Notes under the pieces: model-generated
What the model was told of the DNA's origin: nothing
The model's input: the letters and a program-made list of their open reading frames with translations, nothing else
Database searches by the model: none
Position numbers and translations under genes: made by a program
NCBI GenBank assembly: GCA_903872075.1
Contig: CAIQJF010000091.1
Span: forward strand, 24,370-88,369
Length of the DNA stretch: 64,000 bases
Reading direction: 5' to 3'
Origin: an uncultured Caulobacteraceae bacterium
Lineage (GTDB): Bacteria > Pseudomonadota > Alphaproteobacteria > Caulobacterales > Caulobacteraceae
Shown here: in pieces, positions 9,352 to 17,986 of the stretch
Position numbering within the stretch: position 1 is the stretch's first letter
Layout of the letters: every line of letters begins with the position of its first letter

Positions 9352-10184
9352 CGGCCGATGTGAATCTCGCCCGAGCCGGCCACGTGCTTGCTCACGGCGC
9401 CCGTGACCTGGGCGACCGAGATGTCGCCGGAGCCGGCCACATGGGCGTCGAGATTGCGCGCCACCCCGCCGAAGCGGATATCGCCGGAGCCGGACACGGC
9501 GACATCCATATCGGTCACGGCGCCGTCATGGATCCGCACATCCCCGGAGCCCGCGATACGGGCGTGAAGCGGGCCGCTGACACTGGAGGCGACCACATTT
9601 CCGGATCCCGCCACCGCGGCGGTCAGGCCGTTGTGGACCGCGCCGAGTCGAACATCGCCCGATCCCGAGACATTCACGTCGGCCTGCGCGGCGGACGCTG
9701 CGCGCACATCGCCGGATCCGGCCAGGCGGAGGGACACCAGGCCCGATTGATCCGCGACGGTCCAGTCGCCGCAACCGCTACTGCCCAGATCGACGCCATC
9801 CCCCGCCCCGATGGAGCCATAGATCGCGCCGCCCGCGCTGACATGGGCGACACGGGGCGTGCGGATGACCACCTGCGGAAGGTCGTCATATCCCACCGAG
9901 CCGAGGCCCATGACGCCCACGCCTGGACGGCCCATGACCGTATGGCAGTTGGCAGGGCGCCAGGTGAGATTGCCGTCAACGATCACATGCTCGCCGACCC
10001 GCGTGATGTGGAGCGGCAATCGGGAATTGGCTTTCACCACCATCACGGCGATGTCGGATCGCGCCTCGGGAATGACCGTCACCCGCGCCGCGGCATGGTT
10101 TATCTCCACACTCGGCGCGGCCGCAGCGGCTCCGGCGCAGACCAAAGCCCCGGCGATCAAACTCGATCCGAGTATCCCTCGCAT
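9348..10184 (-). CDS. GIN-domain (DUF2807) beta-helix protein, exported
   Basis: The protein has a signal peptide (RGILGSSLIAGALVCAGAAAAAP) and then a right-handed beta-helix of the head-GIN/DUF2807 type. Seven turns marked by GSG(D/N/E) recur every 18-20 residues, preceded by one degenerate turn (SSGCGDW). It should lie in the periplasm or at the outer membrane surface. GIN proteins have no agreed enzymatic function; adhesion or polysaccharide contact has been proposed. The start has a GAGGGAGA sequence upstream. It overlaps the downstream dehydrogenase gene by four bases, an unexpected partner. Confidence 0.85.
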   Translation of the reverse strand: MRGILGSSLIAGALVCAGAAAAAPSVEINHAAARVTVIPEARSDIAVMVVKANSRLPLHITRVGEHVIVDGNLTWRPANCHTVMGRPGVGVMGLGSVGYDDLPQVVIRTPRVAHVSAGGAIYGSIGAGDGVDLGSSGCGDWTVADQSGLVSLRLAGSGDVRAASAAQADVNVSGSGDVRLGAVHNGLTAAVAGSGNVVASSVSGPLHARIAGSGDVRIHDGAVTDMDVAVSGSGDIRFGGVARNLDAHVAGSGDISVAQVTGAVSKHVAGSGEIHIGR

Positions 10185-10264
10185 GTCCCGTCTCCCTCAG
10201 CAGATGCAGGAAGGCTAACCAGCGGAGGTTTCAGGGTCAGGTTAATTCGCGTCCATGTAACACT

Positions 10265-11026
10265 TCAGCCGCCGCCGTTAACATTGACCTTCTGACCATT
10301 GACGTAAGGATTCGCTGACGAAACCAGGAAAGTCACCACCGCGGCCACGTCCTCGGGCGTGCTGACCCGGCCGAAGGGCGACCGCGCGTCGAGCTCGTGG
10401 ATGTCGGCCACGCCGGACGTCGCCTTACTCAGGCGAATGCCCATGTCGGTGACCGTCAGGCTGGGCGCGACGATGTTCACGCGGATGCCGTGAGCCCGTT
10501 CTTCCTTCGACAAGGTCAGCGCCAAAGCCTCCATGGCCGCCTTGCCCATGTTGTACGGACCGCCATTGGCGGAATGGAACATGGTGGCGACGCTCGAGAT
10601 CATGATGATGTCGCCCCGGCCGCGCGTCCGCATGTGCGGGACGATCAGCTTGCTCAGATAGTGCGGCCCGAAGGCGTGCACCCGCACCACACGCTCCATC
10701 TCGGCCGGGTCGGTGTTGGCGACGCTGTTGCCGCGGCTGGCGATGCCGGCGTTGTTGATCAGGATGTCGACGCCGCCGAAGTCGGCGACGATCTGGTCGA
10801 CCATGGCGACATCGGCATCCCAGTCCTCGACGGCGGCGGAGTAGCCGATGGCCTTGCGACCCAGGGCATGGACCGCGGCGATGGTCTCATTGGCGGCCTC
10901 GACATCTCGCCGATAGTTGACCGCGATGTCGGCGCCGGCTTCGGCCAGGGCGAGGGCGATCGCCCGGCCGATGCCCCGGCTGGCGCCGGTGACCAGGGCG
11001 ACTCGCCCCTTCAGTGAAATGTCCAT
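10265..11026 (-). CDS. SDR-family oxidoreductase (FabG-like)
   Basis: Classical short-chain dehydrogenase: the cofactor motif TGASRGIG near residue 14, the NNAG motif, catalytic Ser in SSVATMFHS and the YxxxK pair in YNMGKAA. The C-terminus ends with PYVNGQKVNVNGGG, typical for FabG-like proteins. AGGAAA precedes the ATG. It follows the GST-like gene by 10 bases and is very likely in its operon. A 3-oxoacyl or secondary-alcohol substrate is plausible, but the family is too broad to name one. Confidence 0.87.
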   Translation of the reverse strand: MDISLKGRVALVTGASRGIGRAIALALAEAGADIAVNYRRDVEAANETIAAVHALGRKAIGYSAAVEDWDADVAMVDQIVADFGGVDILINNAGIASRGNSVANTDPAEMERVVRVHAFGPHYLSKLIVPHMRTRGRGDIIMISSVATMFHSANGGPYNMGKAAMEALALTLSKEERAHGIRVNIVAPSLTVTDMGIRLSKATSGVADIHELDARSPFGRVSTPEDVAAVVTFLVSSANPYVNGQKVNVNGGG

Positions 11027-11036
11027 GGGGAGTTTC

Positions 11037-11963
11037 CTAGACCTTGGTCGCGGTGAAGCCGTGACGGGGGAAGTGCACGTTCACGGCGCCGGTGCGTTCA
11101 TGCTCACGGGCGATGGTGATTTGAGCGGAGTCGGCGCGCAGCAGCCGGCCTCGGCTGGGCATGACGCCATAGTCGGTGGGACCGGCGTCGACGACGGTTC
11201 CCACCGGTGCGTCGGGCAGATCGCTGGTCTGGACGCCGACCGGCGCGGGTGTCGTCGCCTTGGCGACGTCCAAGGCCTCGGCGCCGCTCATGTCGACGCC
11301 CGGCGTGGCCCCGAAGGCCTTCATGCGTTCGTACCAAGCGCGCACGGCGGCGTGCGGCGCCAGCGCTTCGGCCATCACACCACCCGCGTGGATGAACCAG
11401 ATGACGTGGTAGGCGGAGAAGTCGGCGATGGTCCAGGCCGGGCCGAACAGATAGGTCCGCCCATCGGACAGCTGGGCCTCCATCTCGGCGAGGAAGGTGT
11501 CATAGCGCGGGGCGGCTTCCTCCAGTGGCAGGCGACGGACGGTCGAGCCCTGGCTGAAGTTGGCGCGGTCCGCGGCAAAGGCGGTCGCCGCCTCAGAGCT
11601 GATGAAAAAGGTCCCCATGTTCTGGGGCTGGAAGCGGAGGGTCACGGCCGCCCAGAAGAGTTCGGTGTCGATCCAGCGCGCCAAGGTCTGTGCGGCCAGA
11701 CGGCTCCCGGCGGGAAAGAAGGTGGGACCGGTTCCCTTGTCGTCGAGATAGGCGGCAATCAGGGCCGTGTCGCAATAGACGTCGGCGCCCACCTGCAGCA
11801 CCGGCGTGCGGCGATAGCCCCCGGTGAGCGGGATGGTGTCGGGGCGCGGCATGATCATGGGGATGATCACCGACCGCCACGGGAGCCCCCGGGCGTTAAG
11901 CATGGCCCGGGCCTTCTCCGAGAACAGAGATTCCGGATAGTGATGCAGGATCAGTTCGGCCAC
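11037..11963 (-). CDS. Glutathione S-transferase family protein
   Basis: The N-terminal thioredoxin-like GST domain (MAELILHHYPESLFSEKARAML, then RRTPVLQVGADVYCDTALIAAYLD with the cis-Pro and glutathione gamma-Glu site) is clear over about 80 residues. The remaining 220 residues form a helical GST C-domain longer than usual (308 residues total against about 200-230) with an extra segment after residue 240. It precedes an SDR gene by 10 bases. Together with the nearby flavin monooxygenase it suggests detoxification or breakdown of a xenobiotic or cyclic ketone; that is inference. Confidence 0.8.
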   Translation of the reverse strand: MAELILHHYPESLFSEKARAMLNARGLPWRSVIIPMIMPRPDTIPLTGGYRRTPVLQVGADVYCDTALIAAYLDDKGTGPTFFPAGSRLAAQTLARWIDTELFWAAVTLRFQPQNMGTFFISSEAATAFAADRANFSQGSTVRRLPLEEAAPRYDTFLAEMEAQLSDGRTYLFGPAWTIADFSAYHVIWFIHAGGVMAEALAPHAAVRAWYERMKAFGATPGVDMSGAEALDVAKATTPAPVGVQTSDLPDAPVGTVVDAGPTDYGVMPSRGRLLRADSAQITIAREHERTGAVNVHFPRHGFTATKV

Positions 11964-12083
11964 GTTTCCCCCTTCAGGTCGCCTACGGCCCTTCCGGCCG
12001 TTCGCGCCGGGAGGTTTAGCCGCAGGCGGAACTTAAGGGAACCAGGCTTGGCGCGGCCCGTGGCGCCGCGCCTCCCCGGCGCG

Positions 12084-13583
12084 TCAGCTGTATTTGAACT
12101 CGGCCCCGTCCAGATCGATCGCCGGGATTTCCTCGCGCTCGCGCCAGTAGTCCTGCGTGTGCTGCCATTCACGCTTGTCGCCGCGCTTGGGCAGAAGATG
12201 CATGCCGCGAAGCATGTAGCCGGGATTGAAGTTCTCGGTGTCCAGCCAGGGCAGCAGGGGCATGTTGTGGTCTTCCGGCCGCAGGGCGACCTCCACCCGC
12301 TTCGCGCCCTTGGCCTGCATGTGGTTGAGCGTCCGGCAGACGAAGTCGGCGATCATGTCCGCCCGCAGGGTCCAGCTGGCGCGGAAGTAACCGAACACCC
12401 AGACCATGTTGGGCACGCCGGTGAACATCATGCCGCGGTAGGTGACGGTGTCGGCGAAATCCAGCGGCTTCTCATCGATGGTGAACTCGATGTCCCCCAG
12501 TACATTGAGGTTGAAGCCCGTCGCCGTGACGATGATGTCGGCCTCCAGCGTCTTGCCGCCCTTGGTGATGATACCCTTCTCGGTGAAATGATCGATCTCG
12601 TCGGTGACCATGGTCGCCTTGCCGGCCACGATGCCCTTGAAGATGTCGCCGTCGGGAACGAACGCCAGGCGCTGACGCCAGGGGCGGTAGCGGGGCGTGA
12701 AGTGGGTGTCGACGTCGTAGTCGGGGCCCAGATAGGCGCGGACACCGGCCAGGAGCTCGGCCTTCACCACTTCGGGCTCCTTCATCGACCGCTGGGTGAA
12801 CGCCTCCTGATCGTGCAGGATCTTCTTGCGCACGATGTCGTGGATGATGGTCTCGTCGATGTCGATCTCGCGCAGGATGTCCGCCAGTTCGTTGCGGTTC
12901 ACGCCGGGTGCGAAATAGGTCGGCGAGCGCTGCAGTACGGTGACGTGATTGCAGTCGCCGGCGATGGCCGGAACGACCGTAGCCGCAGTGGCCCCGGAAC
13001 CGATCACCAGGACGTTCTTGCCCTTGTAGTCCAGGTCTTCCGGCCAGGTTTGCGGATGGACGAGCGTGCCCTTGTAGTTTTCGATACCGTCCCAATCCGG
13101 GGTGTAGCCCTTCTCGTGGCGGTAGTAGCCCTGGCACATCCACAGGAAATTGGCCGTGAAGAACCTGGATTCGCCGGTGTCGGTCAGCCGCGCCTCAATG
13201 GTCCAGAGGTTGTCCTTGCCGGACCAACGCGCCGACGTGATCTTGTGCTTGTAGCGGATATGCGGCGCCAGGCCATTTTCCTCGATGACCTCGCCCATGT
13301 AGCTTAGGATCTCTTCGGCAGACGCGATCGGCGGGCCGATCCAGGGCTTGAAGCGATAGCCGAAGGTGTAGAGGTCGCTGTCGGAGCGGATGCCCGGATA
13401 TTTGTGGGTCAGCCAGGTGCCGCCATGACTCTCCAGGCTGTCCAGGACCACGAAGGTCTTGCCCGGACACTGCTGGCTGAGATGATAGGCGCCGCCCACG
13501 CCCGAAATTCCCGCGCCCACGATCAGAACGTCGAAGTGCTCGGTCTTGGTTTGGGAGCGCGAAAGCGTCGCGGTTTCCGTCAT
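12084..13583 (-). CDS. Flavin-containing (Baeyer-Villiger-type) monooxygenase
   Basis: Class B flavoprotein monooxygenase using FAD and NADPH. FAD-binding GAGISG lies at residues 23-28, NADPH-binding GSGATA at 195-200. Between them is YKGTLVHPQTWP (170-181), a match to the FxGxxxHxxxW(P/D) fingerprint except that the first aromatic is Tyr. The second part carries the ATGF motif (VTATGFNLNVLG). Length 499 residues suits the family, in which members oxidise ketones to esters or S/N-containing compounds. It lies 120 bases upstream of the GST-like gene on the same strand. Ketone oxygenation followed by SDR/hydrolase action is a reasonable but unproven pathway. Confidence 0.88.
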   Translation of the reverse strand: MTETATLSRSQTKTEHFDVLIVGAGISGVGGAYHLSQQCPGKTFVVLDSLESHGGTWLTHKYPGIRSDSDLYTFGYRFKPWIGPPIASAEEILSYMGEVIEENGLAPHIRYKHKITSARWSGKDNLWTIEARLTDTGESRFFTANFLWMCQGYYRHEKGYTPDWDGIENYKGTLVHPQTWPEDLDYKGKNVLVIGSGATAATVVPAIAGDCNHVTVLQRSPTYFAPGVNRNELADILREIDIDETIIHDIVRKKILHDQEAFTQRSMKEPEVVKAELLAGVRAYLGPDYDVDTHFTPRYRPWRQRLAFVPDGDIFKGIVAGKATMVTDEIDHFTEKGIITKGGKTLEADIIVTATGFNLNVLGDIEFTIDEKPLDFADTVTYRGMMFTGVPNMVWVFGYFRASWTLRADMIADFVCRTLNHMQAKGAKRVEVALRPEDHNMPLLPWLDTENFNPGYMLRGMHLLPKRGDKREWQHTQDYWREREEIPAIDLDGAEFKYS

Positions 13584-13721
13584 GGGGAGAATCCTTCCTC
13601 GGGGGCTGGCCTGTCGCCGGTCGTAGCCGTCGCCTTAAGGTGCGGTCCGCGAGGCCGACTTCCTTGATCGAAATCAAGACGCGACACGTTTGCAGCGCCA
13701 GCGGGCCGTACGGCCCCGAGG

Positions 13722-14681
13722 TCAGAGATCCAAGGTGAGCCCATCGTAGGCGGCGACGATGTCCAGCGGCGCGCCCGACCGGGTGATCTGCTCAAACCGC
13801 ACGGTCTCCGCGAGGATGTCGGCGATCCGTTCGTCGTCGTTCACCGGCTCATGGTGAAACAGGCACAGCCGTTTCACCCCGGCCATCTGGCACAGCTCGA
13901 CCCCCATGATGTTGCTCGAATGCCCCCAGTCCTCCTTCACGGAAATGGACTCGGCGAGCGAGTACATGGAGTCGAAGATCACCATGTCGGCGTCGTGGAA
14001 GAAGCGCGCCGTCCGCTCCAACTGATCAACATCATCCGGCTTATATTCGGCGTCGGTGGTGTAGATCAGGGTCTTGCCGTTCTGGGCGATGCGGTAGCCG
14101 AAGGAATCGCCGCCGTGCAGCTGGGCCATGCCGGTCACCGTCGCGCCGGCGATCTCATAGGCGACGCCGGGCTCAAGGGTGATGAACTCGATGCTGGCCG
14201 CGAGCGCCGTGAACTCCACGGGAAAGCACGGGGCGCTGTTCTGATCGCGGATCGCCGCCTCGAAGTTGGCGTGGCAGCTGTAGATCCTGATCCGGTTGCC
14301 GGGAATGAACGCCGGCACGAAAAAGGGGAACCCCATGATGTGGTCCCAATGCACGTGGGACATCAGGATATGATAGGTCTTTGGCTTGGCGGGGCCGTGA
14401 CGATCGAGGGCCGCGATTGAGAACTCGCGCACGCCAGAGCCAAGATCGCATACCAGGTAGTCGTCGGATCCAGTGTCGACCTGCACGCAGGAGGTATTGC
14501 CACCGAAGGTGCTGTGCTCGGCGAACGTCAGCGATTCATCACAGAAGGCCTCGGCTTTCGCTACGCTGTCCAATCCGGCGCCAGCAGCCTTCACAAGCGC
14601 GGTGACAAGTTTGCGCCGGACCGCCTGCCCGCCCAGGGGCGCAGGGAGGGAGCCGCGCGTGCCCCAGAAGGTGATTTTCAT
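13722..14681 (-). CDS. MBL-fold metallohydrolase
   Basis: Metallo-beta-lactamase fold: the metal motif SHVHWDHIMG (His109, His111, Asp113, His114) is intact, followed by later His/Asp ligands in LHGGDSFGYR and IYTTDAEYKPDD. The N-terminus MKITFWGTRGSLP and FGGNTSCVQV resemble RNase Z/PhnP-like phosphodiesterase relatives. Close downstream of the STAS-domain gene (16 bases), so the two form one transcription unit. TGGAG precedes the ATG. Substrate unknown; a cyclic or linear phosphodiester is a possible target given the subfamily, which would make it a signalling enzyme, but this is speculative. Confidence 0.83.
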   Translation of the reverse strand: MKITFWGTRGSLPAPLGGQAVRRKLVTALVKAAGAGLDSVAKAEAFCDESLTFAEHSTFGGNTSCVQVDTGSDDYLVCDLGSGVREFSIAALDRHGPAKPKTYHILMSHVHWDHIMGFPFFVPAFIPGNRIRIYSCHANFEAAIRDQNSAPCFPVEFTALAASIEFITLEPGVAYEIAGATVTGMAQLHGGDSFGYRIAQNGKTLIYTTDAEYKPDDVDQLERTARFFHDADMVIFDSMYSLAESISVKEDWGHSSNIMGVELCQMAGVKRLCLFHHEPVNDDERIADILAETVRFEQITRSGAPLDIVAAYDGLTLDL

Positions 14682-14697
14682 CCGCGCTCCAGTTCAA

Positions 14698-15063
14698 TTA
14701 CGCGTCGTAGGCGGCCAGTCCCTCCGGCGCCAGCGCCTTCAAAGCGTCACGCGCATCGCCATAGGCCGGGAAGAGGAGATTGAACCGGCTTATGGTAAAA
14801 ATTTCAAGAACCCGTGGTCTGAGGCCGGCGACCGCGAGAGTTTTATTCGCCGATTCAGCCGCGCGGAACGCAATTGTCATCGACCTGAAACCGGCGCTGT
14901 TGATATCGACCACGTCTGACATGTCGAGGATGACCGCGGTGGCGGACGTCGACACCGCCGTCAGCAACGCTTCCTTCAGGGGCTCGGCGGCGGCAGTGTC
15001 CAGACGGCCGCTGACCTTCAGGACAGCGCCGCCGCCATAAATGGCTCGTTCAAAGGTTACCAC
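14698..15063 (-). CDS. STAS-domain protein (anti-anti-sigma-like)
   Basis: Single-domain STAS protein. The strand VVTFERAIYGGGAVLKVSGRLD, then AVILDMSDVVDINSAGFRSM with the likely phosphorylatable Ser56 in NSAG, match SpoIIAA-like anti-sigma-factor antagonists. I set the start at GTG 15063, giving 121 residues with no overhang. An upstream in-frame start at 15183 would add 40 residues rich in Arg/Gly that do not look like a domain. No matching anti-sigma kinase gene is in the window. The MBL-fold gene follows 16 bases later. Confidence 0.75.
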   Translation of the reverse strand: MVTFERAIYGGGAVLKVSGRLDTAAAEPLKEALLTAVSTSATAVILDMSDVVDINSAGFRSMTIAFRAAESANKTLAVAGLRPRVLEIFTISRFNLLFPAYGDARDALKALAPEGLAAYDA

Positions 15064-15306
15064 GCCTTGCGCCCCACCGCCGCTCCCAAGGCACCCTAGC
15101 ACCGGCCGCACGTCACGGCGACACCCCCGGCTTTGCTCGACCTTGGACGTCCCGGGAGCGGTCCGACAGCCACGGATCTTCACGCCTGGCGCGGGTGGCG
15201 GCCACGCACAGGACCGGCAAGGCCGAACAGGCGCATGGACGCCGGGACCGCCCCGCGTCTATGAGAAACGCCGAAACGCACAACACATCGGGCGAGGAAC
15301 CCCAGC

Positions 15307-16071
15307 ATGGACATCAAGGACAAGATCGTCGTCATCACCGGCGCCGCCAGCGGCATCGGCAAGGCCCTGGCCATCCGCTGCCACACCGAAGGCGCGAAGC
15401 TGGTGGTCTGCTCAGACATCAACGGCGAGGGCTCCGCCGCCACAGCCGCACAGATCGGCGGCATTTCGTTCAAGACCAACGTCGCCGTCGAAGGCGACAT
15501 CGTGCATCTGATCGAGACCGTGGAAGCCGATCACGGCCCGATCGATCTGTTCTTCTCCAACGCCGGCATCGGCATCGGCGGCGGAGCCGAAGCCTCCAAC
15601 GAAGGCTGGCAGCGCATCTGGGACATCAACGTCATGTCGCACGTCTGGGCCGCCCGCCATCTGGTTCCGCGCATGGCCGCGCGTGGCGGCGGCTATCTGA
15701 TCAACACCGCCTCGGCGGCGGGCCTGCTCTCCCAGATCGGCTCGGCCCCCTACGCCGTGACCAAGCACGCCGCCGTGGGCCTGGCCGAATGGCTGGCGAT
15801 CACCCATGGCGATCAGGGGATCAAGGTCAGCGTCCTCTGCCCGCAAGCGGTGCGCACCGCCATGACCGCCGGCAATCCCGACGGTGTGGCCAGCGTCAAC
15901 GGCATGATCGAGGCCGAGGAGGTCGCCGAATGCGTGATCGGCTGCATCGCCGCCGAGACCTTCCTGATCCTGCCCCACCCGGTCGTGCTGGACTACATCC
16001 GCCGCAAAACCGGCGACTACGACCGCTGGATCAAGGGCATGCAGAAGCTCAACCGGCAATACGCCGGCTGA
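15307..16071 (+). CDS. SDR-family oxidoreductase
   Basis: Classical short-chain dehydrogenase of 254 residues. The cofactor site ITGAASGIGK is near the N-terminus; SNAG replaces the more usual NNAG; catalytic Ser is in NTASAAGLLS and Tyr/Lys in YAVTKHAAVG. The acidic residue in VVCSDING suggests NAD preference. GAGGAA precedes the ATG at suitable spacing. Monocistronic, convergent with the small membrane protein gene that follows; a 6-base-stem hairpin (16072-16092) lies between their stops. Substrate unknown. Confidence 0.86.
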   Translation: MDIKDKIVVITGAASGIGKALAIRCHTEGAKLVVCSDINGEGSAATAAQIGGISFKTNVAVEGDIVHLIETVEADHGPIDLFFSNAGIGIGGGAEASNEGWQRIWDINVMSHVWAARHLVPRMAARGGGYLINTASAAGLLSQIGSAPYAVTKHAAVGLAEWLAITHGDQGIKVSVLCPQAVRTAMTAGNPDGVASVNGMIEAEEVAECVIGCIAAETFLILPHPVVLDYIRRKTGDYDRWIKGMQKLNRQYAG

Positions 16072-16095
16072 GGCGACGGCGGGGTTGTCGCCGGC

Positions 16096-16533
16096 TCAGG
16101 CCAGCCAGCCCCGCCTTGCCGCGAAACCGCAGAACCAGATCTCCACGGCGCAGGCCGTGAAGATGAAGCCGGGAAAGGCAAGCGCCGACGGACCAAGCTT
16201 CCGGACCCCGCCGAAGACGAGGAACACCCAGCCGAACTGCACGCTGATTCCGAGAAGCGACAGGACGAAGCCCAGAGCGGCCTGCCGCCGGCGCAGCAGA
16301 AGCAGGATGGCGCCGGCCAGCCCACCGAGCGTCGCCGCCACATAGGCCGCCCGGGCGAACAACGGCATCGCCGTGAAGGCGTCACTTTGGGCGGTGGGCA
16401 TTTCCGCCAGTTCGGCCGGCGTCAGGTTCAGTTGGCTGTAGCAGGCAAAGGCTCCCGCGAGGCCCCAAAGAAGCGCGGCGACGGCCGCAAGCGTGAACCA
16501 CAACGGTGGTTTCGCTGACGTAACTCCTGTCAT
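16096..16533 (-). CDS. Small membrane protein of unknown function
   Basis: The protein has 145 residues with four predicted transmembrane helices (about residues 11-32, 60-80, 87-108 and 117-137) and short loops, one periplasmic loop being acidic (LTPAELAEMPTAQSDAF). The start ATG at 16533 has a strong GGAGGAG upstream. Similar small four-helix proteins occur in Caulobacterales and sphingomonads without known function. Nothing in the neighbourhood explains it. Confidence 0.75.
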   Translation of the reverse strand: MTGVTSAKPPLWFTLAAVAALLWGLAGAFACYSQLNLTPAELAEMPTAQSDAFTAMPLFARAAYVAATLGGLAGAILLLLRRRQAALGFVLSLLGISVQFGWVFLVFGGVRKLGPSALAFPGFIFTACAVEIWFCGFAARRGWLA

Positions 16534-16608
16534 TGTCTGTCTCCTCCCCTGTTGGAGACAGACAGTACTGGCTTTTTCCCCAGAGGAAACCGTCGTGGAG
16601 GGCGCGTC

Positions 16609-17979
16609 TCAGTCGTAGGCTAACAGGATTTCGTCGAGCGCTTCCTCGAGATCCAGCGCCGTGGCGCAGTGTGAGAGGTGGGTGCAGAACGGCTGATAGC
16701 GGAGAATTTCGCTATCGCCCGAACCCCACCGGCCGGTTGGCTCCGGGCAGAGCCAGACGACCCGCTTCGCCCGGTCGGCCATCTCCGCGAAGATGTCCAG
16801 GCGCGGATCGGTGTGGTTAGAGCGCCCGTCGCCGAGCAGCAGTACGGTGGTGCGCCGGTCGATCTGGTCCCAGTGTTTGTCGCGCAGATCAATCATCGCC
16901 TGGCCATAGTCGGTGCCGCCGGAGCCGACTTCCAGGATGATGTGATCCATGGCCGCCTCGAAGCTCAGGTGCTTCAGCGGGCCGGAGACATCCACCAGGA
17001 CGTTGGAAAAGGCGAAGGCGCCGAGGTCGGTGACGGTCTCGTTCAGGGCGTAGAGGAACATCAGCAGGAAGCGGACATAGGTCGCCACCGAGCCGGAGAC
17101 GTCGCAGATGGCCACGATCTTGGGCCGGTCGCGGTGCTTGCGCTTCCAGACGACCTGGAACGGCACGCCGTCGAAACCGGCGTTGGCGCGCAGGGTCCGG
17201 CGTACGTCCAGCTTGCCGCGGTTGCGGACCTTGCGCCGCCGTGAGTGACGGACGGCGAGGCGGCGGGCCATGCGGGCCACCACGGCCTTCATGCGCTCCA
17301 TGTCGCGCAGGCTGAGCTTGTCGATCGCCCGGCTGGCCACGGCCGAATTCATGAAGTTTTCGGTGGCGGTGCGGCCGAACACCTCGAAGCGCTGGTCGAC
17401 ATGGCGCCGGGCCGCGCGCATCAGGGCCGAGCGCGCGTCCATCAGCGCCTGGGCCTCGGCCTGGGACTCTGGCGAGCGATCCTGCAGGCGCTCCATCAGC
17501 CGGGCTTCCAGCGCCTCGACGCCCATGGTCTCAAGCATGCGGCGGGAGAAGAACGAGCCCTGGGAGGCGAAACGGATCTCATCCACGCCGGCCTGAGAGG
17601 CGGCCCGCTCCATGGCTACCGCCAGGCGACTCTGATCGCCCGCGCGGGCGAGGTCGAGAAGCTGGTCCGCCGGGTCGGCAGGCTCGCCCTCCCCGCCTGA
17701 GCCATCGCCGTCGCGCTGGTCCGCCGTGTCCTCGGAGTCCTGGCGCTCGGCGCCGGCCGTCGCCGCCCCGCGACTGAAGTAGAGATCGAACAACCGGTCG
17801 TGGATGTCCTTTTCTTCCGGCGTCTTGGCGAGGACCACAGAGAGGGAGTCCTTCAGACGCTGGCGCTCGGCATAGCCCACCAGGGCCAGGGCGCGCGCGG
17901 CGTCGATGGCCTCGGACGGCGACACCGCCGCCCCGGCGGTCCGCAGCGCACGGATATAGTTGGTGAGGGTGCGCTCCAT
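16609..17979 (-). CDS. VWA-domain protein (CoxE-like)
   Basis: A von Willebrand factor A domain protein of the CoxE type. The C-terminal half holds RTLRANAGFDGVPFQVVWKR and the MIDAS motif DVSGS at residues 293-297, with metal-coordinating threonine/aspartate later (GSGGTDYGQAM, LLGDGRSN). The N-terminal 190 residues are helical, with an acidic, low-complexity patch at 78-104. These proteins act with a MoxR AAA ATPase as a chaperone-like pair that helps insert cofactors or mature enzyme complexes. The ATPase gene ends 7 bases upstream on the same strand. The target enzyme is not apparent in this window. Confidence 0.87.
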   Translation of the reverse strand: MERTLTNYIRALRTAGAAVSPSEAIDAARALALVGYAERQRLKDSLSVVLAKTPEEKDIHDRLFDLYFSRGAATAGAERQDSEDTADQRDGDGSGGEGEPADPADQLLDLARAGDQSRLAVAMERAASQAGVDEIRFASQGSFFSRRMLETMGVEALEARLMERLQDRSPESQAEAQALMDARSALMRAARRHVDQRFEVFGRTATENFMNSAVASRAIDKLSLRDMERMKAVVARMARRLAVRHSRRRKVRNRGKLDVRRTLRANAGFDGVPFQVVWKRKHRDRPKIVAICDVSGSVATYVRFLLMFLYALNETVTDLGAFAFSNVLVDVSGPLKHLSFEAAMDHIILEVGSGGTDYGQAMIDLRDKHWDQIDRRTTVLLLGDGRSNHTDPRLDIFAEMADRAKRVVWLCPEPTGRWGSGDSEILRYQPFCTHLSHCATALDLEEALDEILLAYD

Positions 17980-17986
17980 GCGCCGG

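Noticed and set aside
9360..9720. Regular spaced repeats resembling a CRISPR or tandem array
   Set aside because: They encode the GSGD-marked turns of the GIN beta-helix; units differ in DNA sequence and the frame is open.
10917..13307. A plus-strand open frame of 796 codons
   Set aside because: Antisense to the GST-like and monooxygenase genes, which carry clear motifs.
13703..13716. Palindrome GGGCCGTACGGCCC after the MBL-fold gene
   Set aside because: Short, without a T run, and expected often at this GC content.
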